Shown here: positions 34,153 through 42,691 of the stretch, piece after piece
Numbering within the stretch: the first letter of the stretch is position 1
Layout of the letters: every line of letters begins with the position of its first letter
The notes under the pieces: generated by a model
What the model was told of the DNA's origin: nothing
The model's database searches: none
The model's input: the letters and a program-made list of their open reading frames with translations, nothing else
Position numbers and translations under genes: made by a program
NCBI GenBank assembly: GCA_022616275.1
Contig: JAKEFB010000223.1
Coordinates: forward strand, 1 to 55,718
Origin: Chloroflexota bacterium
GTDB lineage: Bacteria; Chloroflexota; Anaerolineae; Promineifilales; Promineifilaceae
Length of the DNA stretch: 55,718 bases
Direction of reading: 5' to 3'

Positions 34153-35694
34153 TCAAGCTTCCTTAAAGGCGCTGGTAAAACGGGTTTGTAGGATAGTGAT
34201 GAGGCCCACAAAGATGAATAAGACAATGGAAATAGCGGCCGCCAGCCCATAGTTCGTAGTGCTGGAGGTGACAAAGGCCAGCTTATAAACGAAAGAAATC
34301 AAGATGTCGGTGTGGCCAACTGGAATGATCGTATTGGCCAGGGGGGGCCCGCCGAAGTTGAAGATGTAGATGAGATTGAAGTTATTGAAGTTGAAAGTGA
34401 AGGAAGCAATGAGCAGCGGGCTAAGAATCCGTAGTAAAAGGGGTAGCATAATGTGATAAAAAGATTGCCAGCCAGAAGCGCCGTCAACGATTGCTGCCTG
34501 CTTGATTTCTGAGGAAATAGCGCTCAAAGCGCCGGCTGTAATGACGTAGAAATAAGGATAAGAGAGCCAGACGTTAATCAATACGAGAGCGATCCTGGCC
34601 CAAGAGGGGTTCAAAAACCAGGCCGGTGCTGCGCCGAAGAGGGATTCAAGCGTGATGCTAACAATGCCCAAATCCGGATTGAGAATACTGCGCCAGATAA
34701 GGACGGAAACGAGAACAGGTATAGGGTAAGGAATAATGAGTAAGGCGCGAATCACTTTTTTGCCCGGCAACTCTTCAAACAGCAAAGCAATGATCAGGCC
34801 GACGATAGAACTGAGCACAACGGAGAGGAAGGCAAAGCTAAAGTTCCACAACAAAATGCCGACTATCGGCCCACGAATTGCCTCATTATTCAGGAAGCGC
34901 ACGAAATTACGCCAGCCGACTGTTACCATGTAGCCCGGGGTTAACGTTTCACCGGATTCTGCGGTGAAGGTGCCGTCAACAGGTGTGTACACCGTACCGG
35001 TTTGTTGATCCACCATGACATCTTGTTCGGCATCATAGCGGTAATGAGGAACAAGCGTAGCGGCATCTCGCAAAGATCGGATGCGTACGGTGTCGTCTTC
35101 TGTGCCGAAATCAATCGCTCCTAACTCGCTAATGATGGGGACAGTTTCACGATTTGTCAGACGCCGGTAGCCTTCGACTTGTTGGGGAAAGCCGTCTTCA
35201 TCTAAGGCGAAGTCGTCAGGCGACACGGCCGTTACCGGTTCCCCAGGTTTAGCTAGATAAGCTGTCCCGTCATCGGCTATCAACCATAACGCAAAATCTC
35301 CTTCTGGTGACTGGTAAGCCGCCCAGGAATAAGTGACGCCTCCTTCCGGCAGGGTGCGCTCACCTTCCAGGCGTTCAATGGCCTGCTGCTTCGACAGCAG
35401 GTGTCCGTCACCCATATTCGTAAAGGCGATATAAAACGTGTAGAAAATGGGATAAAGCGTGAACAACATCGCCAGGGCAATACCCACGGCCAGCCAGCGC
35501 ATGGGGGTGAATCGCGGCCGAAGATACACCAGGCAAAGAAAGATGATAATCGCGCTAACCATGGTCGCCATTGGATAATTACCGTCGGCGATTAGTTGGG
35601 TAACTAACCACAGAGCGCCGGCAGCAATGATCCCCATGGCCACAAAATTGCCGAGATAAGCGAAGCGGGAAAGACGGATAGTTGACGAATGCAT
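34153..35694 (-). CDS. ganP: Galacto-oligosaccharide ABC permease, MalF/GanP type
   Basis: 513 aa. Eight hydrophobic segments. As in MalF, a large extracytoplasmic insert (about 95-265) lies between helices 3 and 4, here with ALWLIADDGTAYLAKPGEP. The coupling motif is IVDGASGWQSFYHIMLPLL. It ends ILQTRFTSAFKEA. Start ATG 35694; no strong Shine-Dalgarno. The 101-bp gap to the binding-protein gene contains a hairpin (35727-35772). Confidence 0.93.
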   Translation of the reverse strand: MHSSTIRLSRFAYLGNFVAMGIIAAGALWLVTQLIADGNYPMATMVSAIIIFLCLVYLRPRFTPMRWLAVGIALAMLFTLYPIFYTFYIAFTNMGDGHLLSKQQAIERLEGERTLPEGGVTYSWAAYQSPEGDFALWLIADDGTAYLAKPGEPVTAVSPDDFALDEDGFPQQVEGYRRLTNRETVPIISELGAIDFGTEDDTVRIRSLRDAATLVPHYRYDAEQDVMVDQQTGTVYTPVDGTFTAESGETLTPGYMVTVGWRNFVRFLNNEAIRGPIVGILLWNFSFAFLSVVLSSIVGLIIALLFEELPGKKVIRALLIIPYPIPVLVSVLIWRSILNPDLGIVSITLESLFGAAPAWFLNPSWARIALVLINVWLSYPYFYVITAGALSAISSEIKQAAIVDGASGWQSFYHIMLPLLLRILSPLLIASFTFNFNNFNLIYIFNFGGPPLANTIIPVGHTDILISFVYKLAFVTSSTTNYGLAAAISIVLFIFVGLITILQTRFTSAFKEA

Positions 35695-35726
35695 AATTCG
35701 TGGGTGAAATCCTCAGGCGCGACACC

Positions 35727-35772
35727 TGGTGGCAGCCGCCGGCAAAGTTGCTGTTGCCTGGCGACTGCCACC
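35727..35772. other. Intercistronic hairpin between binding-protein and permease genes
   Basis: TGGTGGCAG (35727-35735) pairs with CTGCCACC (35765-35772), extended inward by GCCGGCAA / TTGCCTGGC with one bulge. No T-run follows on the minus strand. Position is that of the malE-malF REP hairpin of E. coli, which raises the amount of binding-protein mRNA relative to permease mRNA; function here is inferred. Confidence 0.6.
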
Positions 35773-35795
35773 GCGGAGCAAAGAGAAAAATAATT

Positions 35796-37235
35796 CTATT
35801 GAGACTCTGCGATTTGCGCTTGAATTTGATCAACGGCGTTTTGCAGCGCATCCGCCGGACTCATTTCACCCGTGGCGACCAACGTGCCGGCATTGACCCA
35901 GGCATCCCAAACAAAGCCCATCGCCGGAATCGAAGGCATCGGGTCGGCATTTATACCTGCCTCGTTAAAACCAATCGTATCCGGGTCATTAGCCGCTTCA
36001 AAAATGCTCTGCCAGGCCGATGGCCTTGGTTCGGCGTCAAAGATGGCCTGCATGCCTTCCTGAGTAGCTATCGTCTCCATGGCAAAGGTTTGAGCCAATA
36101 ACAGATCGGAGGAATTGGCATTGAAGACGATACCCTGAACACCGAGAAACGGATAGCCAGGTTCACCACCCTCTTCGGCGGCCGGGAAAGCAGAGATGGC
36201 GTAGGGCACACCCGCCGTCTTGAAGCGATTGATGGCCCAGGGGCCGGTGAAGATGAAGGGCGCCCGGCCTGTTTCAAATAGCACGTGGGCAGCTTCCCAG
36301 TCTACGTTTTCGGAAGCCAATCCGTTTTCAATCATTGTTTGAACCCAGGTCATTCCTTCTATGAAGCCCTCGGAATTCATACCAATGTCATCAGGCGTAA
36401 AATTGCCCTCGGCGTCACGGCCGAAGATGTAACCACCATAGGAGGTGTAAACGGGATAAATGTTGTAGGTTAAATCTGGGAATGCGGCCGCGATTTCTGC
36501 CTCACCGCTATCAACCAGTTCTTGACCAATGGTGAAGACTTCATCCCAGGTTGTGGGAGCTTCTGGCACCATCTCGGTGTTGCGGAAGAAGCCGATATTT
36601 TCTACAGCCAATGGCAGACCATACAGTTCGCCGTTATAGGTAAAGCCGTCAATGGCGTTAGGCAGGTATTCATTCGCTTTGTCACTCAGGTCAACAGGGG
36701 CAACCGCACCATTCTCAACCAACGGTCCCAGATTATCATGAGGGATGATGGCCATGTCCGGGCCTGTGCCGGTTCCTGCGCCCAGCAATATCTGATTGGA
36801 GATCTCACCCAGGTCAACCGCTTCGACGATGACAGGGATGCCATACTCCGCTTCAAACTGCTGGCCAAGTTCGGTGAGAACGCCGATGCGGCCGTCGTCG
36901 TACACCCACATGGTCAAACTATTCTCAGTATTGGCGACCGGGGTCGGGGCCATTTCTTCTTCGGCCGGTGCTTCTTCCTCAGCGGCCGCTTCTTCTTCGG
37001 CCGGCGTTGGCTCTTCGGGAGGCGCTGGTTCTTCGGCGCCCGCCGGTTCTCCGGCGCCCTCCTCTTCCGTAGCCTCAATGGCTTCTTCGGTCGGTTGTGC
37101 CGCCTCCTCCACCGATTCCTCTGCCGGCGGAGTCGTTCCCGCCTGGCCGCCACTACAGGCGGCAAGCACCAGGAGGAAAATAACCAGGCCGGCCAGAAGG
37201 GACCATTTCTGACGTTTCGTGTTTTTGCTGTGCAT
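35796..37235 (-). CDS. ganS: Galacto-oligosaccharide-binding lipoprotein (MalE/GanS type)
   Basis: 479 aa. Signal peptide ends in lipobox LAAC (Cys27). Residues 38-97 are a Glu/Ala/Pro linker (EEP, AEEE, APAEEE repeats). The family-1 solute-binding domain starts near 103 (LTMWVYDDGRIGVLTELGQQ) and continues with GTGPDMAIIPHDNLGPLVENG, GLPLAVENIGFFRNTEM and FIFTGPWAINRF. Strong SD GGAGG upstream of the ATG. Expression from the promoter and operator at 37263-37311. Confidence 0.94.
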   Translation of the reverse strand: MHSKNTKRQKWSLLAGLVIFLLVLAACSGGQAGTTPPAEESVEEAAQPTEEAIEATEEEGAGEPAGAEEPAPPEEPTPAEEEAAAEEEAPAEEEMAPTPVANTENSLTMWVYDDGRIGVLTELGQQFEAEYGIPVIVEAVDLGEISNQILLGAGTGTGPDMAIIPHDNLGPLVENGAVAPVDLSDKANEYLPNAIDGFTYNGELYGLPLAVENIGFFRNTEMVPEAPTTWDEVFTIGQELVDSGEAEIAAAFPDLTYNIYPVYTSYGGYIFGRDAEGNFTPDDIGMNSEGFIEGMTWVQTMIENGLASENVDWEAAHVLFETGRAPFIFTGPWAINRFKTAGVPYAISAFPAAEEGGEPGYPFLGVQGIVFNANSSDLLLAQTFAMETIATQEGMQAIFDAEPRPSAWQSIFEAANDPDTIGFNEAGINADPMPSIPAMGFVWDAWVNAGTLVATGEMSPADALQNAVDQIQAQIAESQ

Positions 37236-37262
37236 CTTCCAAACCTCCTCAATATGATTTTA

Positions 37263-37282
37263 AAATCAACGGGCGTTGATTT
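37263..37282. promoter_or_regulatory. LacI-type operator AAATCAACG-GG-CGTTGATTT
   Basis: Perfect 9-bp arms with a 2-bp centre. Its core TCAACG-N2-CGTTGA (37266-37279) is identical to the site at 39220-39233. It begins 3 nt (core) after the -10 box on the minus strand, so it covers the transcription start. Confidence 0.75.
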
Positions 37283-37311
37283 GTGATAAAAAAGACATCT
37301 AACCTGGGCAA
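37283..37311 (-). promoter_or_regulatory. Promoter TTGCCC-17-TATCAC for the binding-protein operon
   Basis: -35 TTGCCC (37306-37311) lies in the terminator loop and arm; -10 TATCAC (37283-37288). Spacer 17 nt. Weak -10, but it has the same geometry to the operator as the GH53 promoter. Confidence 0.5.
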
Positions 37312-37334
37312 CTGTTGACGCCAGGTTAGATGTC
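37288..37334 (-). terminator. Intrinsic terminator after the GH53 gene
   Basis: On the minus strand GACATCTAACCTGG (37334-37321), a 13-nt loop, CCAGGTTAGATGTC (37307-37294), then TTTTTT. Perfect 14-bp stem 10 nt after the GH53 stop codon. Confidence 0.88.
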
Positions 37335-37344
37335 AGGAGACCTG

Positions 37345-39183
37345 TCACGGGGCGGCCGCTTCGTACCGCAAAAAGGTGGATAATGTCACACTTTCAGACC
37401 AATCCAGGGGGGATGGTTCTGAACCAAGAATATCGGCGGCCGTATGGTTGCGCCCTCTTCCCACGCTGACAACACCGATCCAAATGGCAGTCTGATGCTG
37501 CCAAAGCGCCTTAGGCAGTTGCCACTCGACGATGGATGTGGAACCATTGCTAATGGCCGTTGCTCCGGTAAATGGTATCTCTTCCCATTCCGTTCCGTTC
37601 CAGGCATTCAGGATGAATTCCCCACCCAACGTTCCATTTTCTTCGACAATACCGATGTCTAGTCTAAACTCCGGCTTGTGTCCGCCAATAACCGTGATGG
37701 GCCGATTGCGGATGTCAACGTCGGCTCCCTTTTCATCGTTGCTGGTGTCAATGTAAATGAGGTACTTTCCCCAGAGTTGGGTGGAAATAGCGCCATTAAT
37801 AGCCAGGGTGAAGTAAAAATAGTCAGCGTCATCATCCATGTAAAGCGCGTGAAGGTCGAGATGAGTTGTCTGTTCCAGACTGTCGCCTTTAGCGTCTGTA
37901 AACAGGGCCTGACCATATGATTCGTGAATTGTTCCTTCCAGCAGCCGAGTGGGAACAGTGTATGGCCCATTGAAGAACTCGACGGCCGGTAGCAGTTCAT
38001 TGTTATTCTGGAAATCAAAAAAGGTGGCATTTTCCCAATGAGAACCTTGCCCCCAGCGGGTGGCACAGTTCGTGGAGACCCAGGCCGGTTCCCAGTAAAT
38101 AACTCCTAAACCGCCGTTGTTAATCGTCGTTTGCGCCAGATCCAGGAGAAAATCTTTTTGCCCCTGGGGCGAAATGCCATACTGGCGGAGGCCTTGATTC
38201 AGGATATTGTCGGCCGATTCTTGCACCGCTTCTAACGTCCAGGGATAAGCTGTCTCCACAACCATGACTGCTTTGCCGAAGGTATTACGCAAGTAAGTGA
38301 TTTGCCCCCCCAGTTGTGAAATTGTCATCCGGCTCCACTGTGGGTAATAAGAAATGCCAATCACGTCAAAATCGGTGACACCGTTGGCCACCGCTTCCCG
38401 AAACCACCAGCCTGTATTTTCTGGTTGAGCAATGTGAAGAACAATCTGCGGGCCTTGCCCAACCTCGTTAGTGACGTCACGAATGGCCCGAATACCGGCG
38501 TTGAATAACTGCGCGTCCCGAGACCAGTCAATCCCGACGACACGTTTCAACATGCCGCCATTGGTTTCATTGCCCACCTGAACAAAATCTGGCATAAGAC
38601 CATTCTCATGTAATGTCAGGAGCACATCACGGGTGTAATCATAAACGGCTTGCGCCAGTTGCTCAGTGTCGTCAATCTCCTGCCAGGCGGCCGGAATGCG
38701 TTGCTGCCCGGGATCGGCCCAATCATCTGAATAGTGAATAGAGAGAATGGTGTACATGCCGGCCTCTTGGGCGCGGCCAAACGTCTTTTGAACATCTGCC
38801 AATGTGCTGTAGTTCGTCCAGGTCGGGTTATGCCATAGCCGCGCCCGAACGAGATTTGCTCCCCGCCCGGCAAAAATTGTGAATGGATCTTGCGGTATGC
38901 TGTTCACCCGGTAAACAGCGCCGCAATCTTCCATCTCGTTGACGTATGAGAGGTCGGCCCCATAGAAAAAATCAGGCAGGGTCATTGGCTCAGTGGTTAA
39001 TAAAGGGGTAGAAGTTAGCAGAATTGATGTGACAGTTGGCAAAGGCGGCGCAGTTGAAAGTGAACCTGGCGATTCAGTTTTAGGGTTCGTAGAACAACTA
39101 ATCAGAACAGCCAGCGCCAGCAGCCCCCATAACGGATTGCATTTTGGACCATATCGAGCTGATCGGGGGTCTTCTCTGGTCAT
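37345..39183 (-). CDS. ganB: Arabinogalactan endo-beta-1,4-galactanase, glycoside hydrolase family 53
   Basis: 612 aa. Lipobox LISC (Cys30) after a hydrophobic segment, so anchored outside the membrane; Ser/Thr/Pro linker to about 68. GH53 domain 70-425: YGADLSYVNEMEDCG, ARLWHNPTW, SIHYSDDWADPGQQ, acid/base Glu206 in VGNETNGGML, nucleophile Glu310 in VVETAYPW, and YWEPAWV. A C-terminal domain (about 430-612) with LYMDDDADYFYFTLAI and WLGVV-like strands resembles a CBM9/DOMON-type module. It cuts galactan to oligosaccharides for the transporter encoded downstream. Confidence 0.95.
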   Translation of the reverse strand: MTREDPRSARYGPKCNPLWGLLALAVLISCSTNPKTESPGSLSTAPPLPTVTSILLTSTPLLTTEPMTLPDFFYGADLSYVNEMEDCGAVYRVNSIPQDPFTIFAGRGANLVRARLWHNPTWTNYSTLADVQKTFGRAQEAGMYTILSIHYSDDWADPGQQRIPAAWQEIDDTEQLAQAVYDYTRDVLLTLHENGLMPDFVQVGNETNGGMLKRVVGIDWSRDAQLFNAGIRAIRDVTNEVGQGPQIVLHIAQPENTGWWFREAVANGVTDFDVIGISYYPQWSRMTISQLGGQITYLRNTFGKAVMVVETAYPWTLEAVQESADNILNQGLRQYGISPQGQKDFLLDLAQTTINNGGLGVIYWEPAWVSTNCATRWGQGSHWENATFFDFQNNNELLPAVEFFNGPYTVPTRLLEGTIHESYGQALFTDAKGDSLEQTTHLDLHALYMDDDADYFYFTLAINGAISTQLWGKYLIYIDTSNDEKGADVDIRNRPITVIGGHKPEFRLDIGIVEENGTLGGEFILNAWNGTEWEEIPFTGATAISNGSTSIVEWQLPKALWQHQTAIWIGVVSVGRGRNHTAADILGSEPSPLDWSESVTLSTFLRYEAAAP

Positions 39184-39219
39184 GACCTTTATTCGACAGA
39201 GATGGTTCTTCTCGTGTTG

Positions 39220-39233
39220 TCAACGCGCGTTGA
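39220..39233. promoter_or_regulatory. LacI-type operator TCAACG-CG-CGTTGA
   Basis: Perfect palindrome located 5 nt downstream of the -10 box, over the expected transcription start of the GH53 gene. Same core as at 37266-37279. Confidence 0.78.
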
Positions 39234-39238
39234 ATAAT

Positions 39239-39266
39239 AGTATATGCAAACACAAGTTCATGTCAA
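39239..39266 (-). promoter_or_regulatory. Promoter TTGACA-16-TATACT for the GH53 gene
   Basis: -35 TTGACA (39261-39266) is perfect, -10 TATACT (39239-39244), spacer 16 nt. Transcription should begin near 39232 inside the operator, giving a leader of about 50 nt. Confidence 0.8.
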
Positions 39267-39349
39267 GCGCAGGGATTTACCAGTCTTAGGAAAACCCCAC
39301 CCAGGTCTTGGAAGCCTGCGGTGTTTGATCTGGCGGCGCTCCCCCATTT

Positions 39350-40342
39350 TCAGCGGCGCCTGGCAGCGCGGGGGTTAAGCAGGGTATTCAGTCCGTCGCC
39401 CAACAAATTCCAGCCTATGCCAAATAGAATCAGGGCCATAGCCACGGGCAAGAACGTCCACCAGTAGGTGAAAGGATTGCCTCCCAGGCCAATAATGTAA
39501 TCCCGGCCGCCGACCAGCAAAACGCCCCAGGCCACTGTTCCCCCCAGGCCAATAAAGGTAAAGGCCGATTCCAGAATCACCAGCCCACCCACGTCGCGAG
39601 CAGCCAGGACGACGGCCGGGCTAATGGCGTTGGGCAGCAGGTGGCGGAAAATAATCCGTGGGCCGCTGGCCCCCATGGACTGGGCGGCCAGCACAAAATC
39701 GCTCTTCTTGAGCTGGAGGACCAGCGCGTTAATAATCCGGGCGTAGGGCATCCACGAGAATAGGACCAGGGCCAGCATCACCGGGGTGAGCTGCAAGCTT
39801 TCCAGAAACAGTTGGATCGGCCGGGGGTCCGGCGGCGGCTCAAACGGATTGACGATGAACTGGGAAAACAAGGCCCGCTCAAACAACCAGACGGCGGCAA
39901 TAGGTGGGAAGGTCAGAAAGGCATCGGTCATACGCATGAGCAGGCCATTGACCAGGCCACCGGCGTAACCGCTGGCCAGGCCCACCAGCGTGCCAAAGGT
40001 GGCCGTCAACAGCGTAGCCGTCAGGCCAAAACGCAGCGCCGAGCGTGTGCCCCAGATCAGGGTGTAATAGATGTCCAGTTGTGGTGCGCTGGCCTGGCCA
40101 GGGGCCACGCCTGGCAGGTTCACGTCTGTCCGGCGCGGCGTGGTCCCCAACAGGTTTAGCTCGTTGGGTGGATGTGGTGTGCGGTCAAACGCCCGGCCGA
40201 CCGGCTTGAACGGCAGCGGCTCCTCAGGATCGTCTGGCGGGGCCAGCCGCGGAGCGGCCGCCGCCACGAAGAAGAACAGGCCAATAATGGCCAGAGCCAG
40301 GATATTTTGCTTGCGGCTAAAAAAGCGGCGCCAGTGGATCAT
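39350..40342 (-). CDS. Peptide-type ABC permease, DppC-like (pair 1)
   Basis: 330 aa. N-terminal helix, then a long extracytoplasmic stretch (LAPPDDPEEPLPFKPVGRAF ... LNLLGTTPRRTD) as in DppC/OppC, then five helices. Coupling motif VLAAQSMGASGPRIIFRHLL in the EAA loop. Ends with GWNLLGDGLNTLLNPRAARR, the typical DppC tail. Last gene of the transporter series. The start overlaps the stop of the DppB-like gene as TAATG. Confidence 0.9.
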   Translation of the reverse strand: MIHWRRFFSRKQNILALAIIGLFFFVAAAAPRLAPPDDPEEPLPFKPVGRAFDRTPHPPNELNLLGTTPRRTDVNLPGVAPGQASAPQLDIYYTLIWGTRSALRFGLTATLLTATFGTLVGLASGYAGGLVNGLLMRMTDAFLTFPPIAAVWLFERALFSQFIVNPFEPPPDPRPIQLFLESLQLTPVMLALVLFSWMPYARIINALVLQLKKSDFVLAAQSMGASGPRIIFRHLLPNAISPAVVLAARDVGGLVILESAFTFIGLGGTVAWGVLLVGGRDYIIGLGGNPFTYWWTFLPVAMALILFGIGWNLLGDGLNTLLNPRAARRR

Positions 40343-41415
40343 TAAACAATCTCGCCCTCCCGAACACGGGGATCAACAACCGCTTTCAAAACGTCCAGGA
40401 TGAACATCAGCGGCAGCACCAACAGGACGCTGTAAACGGCAAACCCCAGCGTCAGGGGAGCATCCGGCGCGCCAAACAACATGCTGTCCACCATCATCTC
40501 CGCTACCCCTTTGTAGTTGAAGATTACCTCAATGATAAACACCCCCGTCACCAACGAAGCGGCCGACAGGGCGCTACTGGTCAGGCCGGGCAGCAAGGCA
40601 TTGCGAAAGGCGTGTTGCCAGATGACGGAGCGCGGCAACAGCCCCCGCGCCCGAGCGGCAACAATATACTCCTGGTCTTTCACGTCAATCACAGTCGCCC
40701 GCGTCACCCGGGCCAGTGTGGCCCAATGGGCCAGGCTCAGGCTAAAGACAGGTAGAGCCAGGTGGCGCAGGGCGTCAATCGTCACGTCCAGCCGGCCGTT
40801 TAACAGGCCGTCCACCGTCAACAGGCCGGTGTACCGCTGGAACGAGGTGAAAGTCCTCAGCGACAACTCGGTGATACCAGTCCGGCCCGGCGCAAACCAG
40901 CCCAGCCCGACGTAAAAAATAGACAACAAGAAGAGTCCCAAAATGAAGGGCGGGATAGAGGTAGCCACGAAGGCCACCAACCGGAAGCGGTGGTCGGCCC
41001 GGCTGTTCTCTTGCCAACCGGCCATCACACCGCTAACCAGTCCGATCGGGATCAGCAGCAGAATCGAGTACAGAGTTAACTCGGCCGTAGCCGGGGTGCG
41101 GTCGAGTAGAGCTTCCAGGACGTCGGCGTTCAAGACCGGGCTCCAACCCCAATCACCTCGCAGCAGGCCTGACAACCAGCGAAAATATTGCTGCGGGAAG
41201 GGGTCGTTCAGGCCATGCTCCTCAATAATCACATTTAGAATTTGCTGCATCCGCTCTGGCGTCATGTTGCTGGGCAGGCGCGGCGGCAGGTACAGCGAGG
41301 CCCGCTCTTCCGGCGCGGCCAGCATCACCACGCTATAGAGCACGGCCGTAATCACCAGGAAAGTAATGGGGACAGCCGCCAGGCGGCGCAGCAGGAATTT
41401 TAGAAGGGGCAACAT
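40342..41415 (-). CDS. Peptide-type ABC permease, DppB-like (pair 1)
   Basis: 357 aa, six helices. N-terminal LRRLAAVPITFLVITAVLYS and EAA motif EYIVAARARGLLPRSVIWQH, then NALLPGLT, standard DppB features. The sequence HGLNDPFPQQYFRWLSGLLR, with its L-x-x-P block, is the DppB extracytoplasmic segment. C-terminal VLDVLKAVVDPRVREGEIV. A stop/start overlap couples it to the DppC-like gene. Confidence 0.92.
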   Translation of the reverse strand: MLPLLKFLLRRLAAVPITFLVITAVLYSVVMLAAPEERASLYLPPRLPSNMTPERMQQILNVIIEEHGLNDPFPQQYFRWLSGLLRGDWGWSPVLNADVLEALLDRTPATAELTLYSILLLIPIGLVSGVMAGWQENSRADHRFRLVAFVATSIPPFILGLFLLSIFYVGLGWFAPGRTGITELSLRTFTSFQRYTGLLTVDGLLNGRLDVTIDALRHLALPVFSLSLAHWATLARVTRATVIDVKDQEYIVAARARGLLPRSVIWQHAFRNALLPGLTSSALSAASLVTGVFIIEVIFNYKGVAEMMVDSMLFGAPDAPLTLGFAVYSVLLVLPLMFILDVLKAVVDPRVREGEIV

Positions 41416-41425
41416 TTAATCTCCA

Positions 41426-41453
41426 GTAGGGGCACGATGCATCGTGCCCCTAC
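41426..41453. repeat. 28-bp perfect palindrome GTAGGGGCACGATG / CATCGTGCCCCTAC
   Basis: 14-bp arms, no loop. Supplies the TAG stop (41450-41452) of the minus-strand gene to its right. Same family as 52078-52105 and 53914-53941. Confidence 0.95.
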
Positions 41454-42598
41454 TCCCCACAGCTCTCAATCCGCACCACGGTCAGACCGTTAAACCAGCA
41501 GAACAGTTTGTAGTCACCTGTGGTCGAGGCCGCCTCCATCAGCACGTAACTATCCTGTTGGGTCACGCGGCGAACCTGGGGTGGGCCGGCGAATCGGCCG
41601 CCCCGCTCCTGCAACCAGGCGCGCCACTCGTCGCTCACCCGGGGCACGCAACCCCGGCAATCTTCCGGGACCGGCTCACCGCTAATCAGGCTGGCCAGGC
41701 CAATCGTGTAGGGCAGCGAGGCGTCGTAGCAAAAACTCAACTGCTCGTTTACCACCCGGCAGTTGATCCAAGATCCGCTGTCAAAATGAACGACGACAAA
41801 GGTCGTAGCCGTCTCTAGTTCCACGCTACCGATAAACAGGGTGTAATTGCCCTCAAGCTGATCCCGGACGCCGTGAATGGCGTCGTAGTTGATGCCCTCT
41901 GCCCGGCTCAGGGCAAACAGATCACCCTCGTACGTCCGGCCAGTCTGGATAACCTCGTTGACCAACCAGAGAGTGCGGGACGAGTAACTGCCACTGACAA
42001 TGTTGCCGGTGACATAAGCGGCCAGGACGACCAGGGGCAGGGGCAACAATAACAAGAACCAGGTGACGCAGCCCGGCCGCTTCTGGGACTTCAGGCTGCT
42101 GTAAATCCCTTCCAGGCGGTAGTCCTGCAGAATAGCCAGCGTGGCCAGGGTCAGAAGCATTAGAAAACCGGCCAAAATGAGAGCCACCACAGAACCGCCC
42201 AGGAAAGGATAAATCGGCAATCCCCAAAAGCGCCGGTCGGACAACCAGATCGCCAGGGTCCGAAGCTGGTTAGGTTGGTAACCAATGATGACGACGATCA
42301 CAGCCGCCGTGGCCAGCCACAGCAGAAAAGTAATCCACCCTCGGGCAATTCGAGCCGTAAGCCAGCCTATCAGGCCGGCCAGCAAAAAGATCAGCGTGGC
42401 AGCAACGATCACGCTGGCATAAGCTGAAGCCGCCGGGATCCCGGACAGAGCGGCCAATTGCGGTCCCCAAACGCCCAGGACAATAGCCAGGCCCAGCGCC
42501 AGGCCGTTCAAAAGGCCCAACCGGCGATAGAAGACACGTTGCCGTTGCTCTTCACTCTGATCCAACCAGGGAGAAGTTACGTGGGATGATGATGCCAT
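41450..42598 (-). CDS. Hypothetical membrane protein with extracytoplasmic C-terminal domain
   Basis: 382 aa. Five helices in residues 28-225 (GLLNGLALGLAIVLGVWG; VIVAATLIFLLAGLIGWLTA; WITFLLWLATAAVIVVIIGY; VVALILAGFLMLLTLATLAI; WFLLLLPLPLVVLAAYVTG), then about 155 residues outside with several cysteines (INCRVVNEQLSFC; EDCRGC; FCWFNG; ESCGE). Family not recognised. It lies between two permease pairs on the same strand. The TAG is provided by the 28-bp palindrome. Confidence 0.72.
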   Translation of the reverse strand: MASSSHVTSPWLDQSEEQRQRVFYRRLGLLNGLALGLAIVLGVWGPQLAALSGIPAASAYASVIVAATLIFLLAGLIGWLTARIARGWITFLLWLATAAVIVVIIGYQPNQLRTLAIWLSDRRFWGLPIYPFLGGSVVALILAGFLMLLTLATLAILQDYRLEGIYSSLKSQKRPGCVTWFLLLLPLPLVVLAAYVTGNIVSGSYSSRTLWLVNEVIQTGRTYEGDLFALSRAEGINYDAIHGVRDQLEGNYTLFIGSVELETATTFVVVHFDSGSWINCRVVNEQLSFCYDASLPYTIGLASLISGEPVPEDCRGCVPRVSDEWRAWLQERGGRFAGPPQVRRVTQQDSYVLMEAASTTGDYKLFCWFNGLTVVRIESCGE

Positions 42599-42672
42599 AT
42601 TTAATGAACCACGCCTGGCAACGAGTGAAAACAGATAAACAGATAGATGTGCCTAACCATCCGCTTATCCGA

Positions 42673-42691
42673 GAGTTGGTTAGTCCAACTC
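42673..42691. repeat. Palindrome GAGTTGG-TTAGT-CCAACTC with a stop codon in its loop
   Basis: 7-bp arms. The TAA of the cytochrome gene (42680-42682) is in the 5-nt loop, and the last three codons (Glu-Leu-Asp) are in the stem. Confidence 0.75.

Noticed and set aside
41426-41453. Intrinsic terminator
   Set aside because: Perfect stem but no T-run on either strand; better described as a REP-like palindrome. The same holds for 28811, 47947, 50288, 52078 and 53914.
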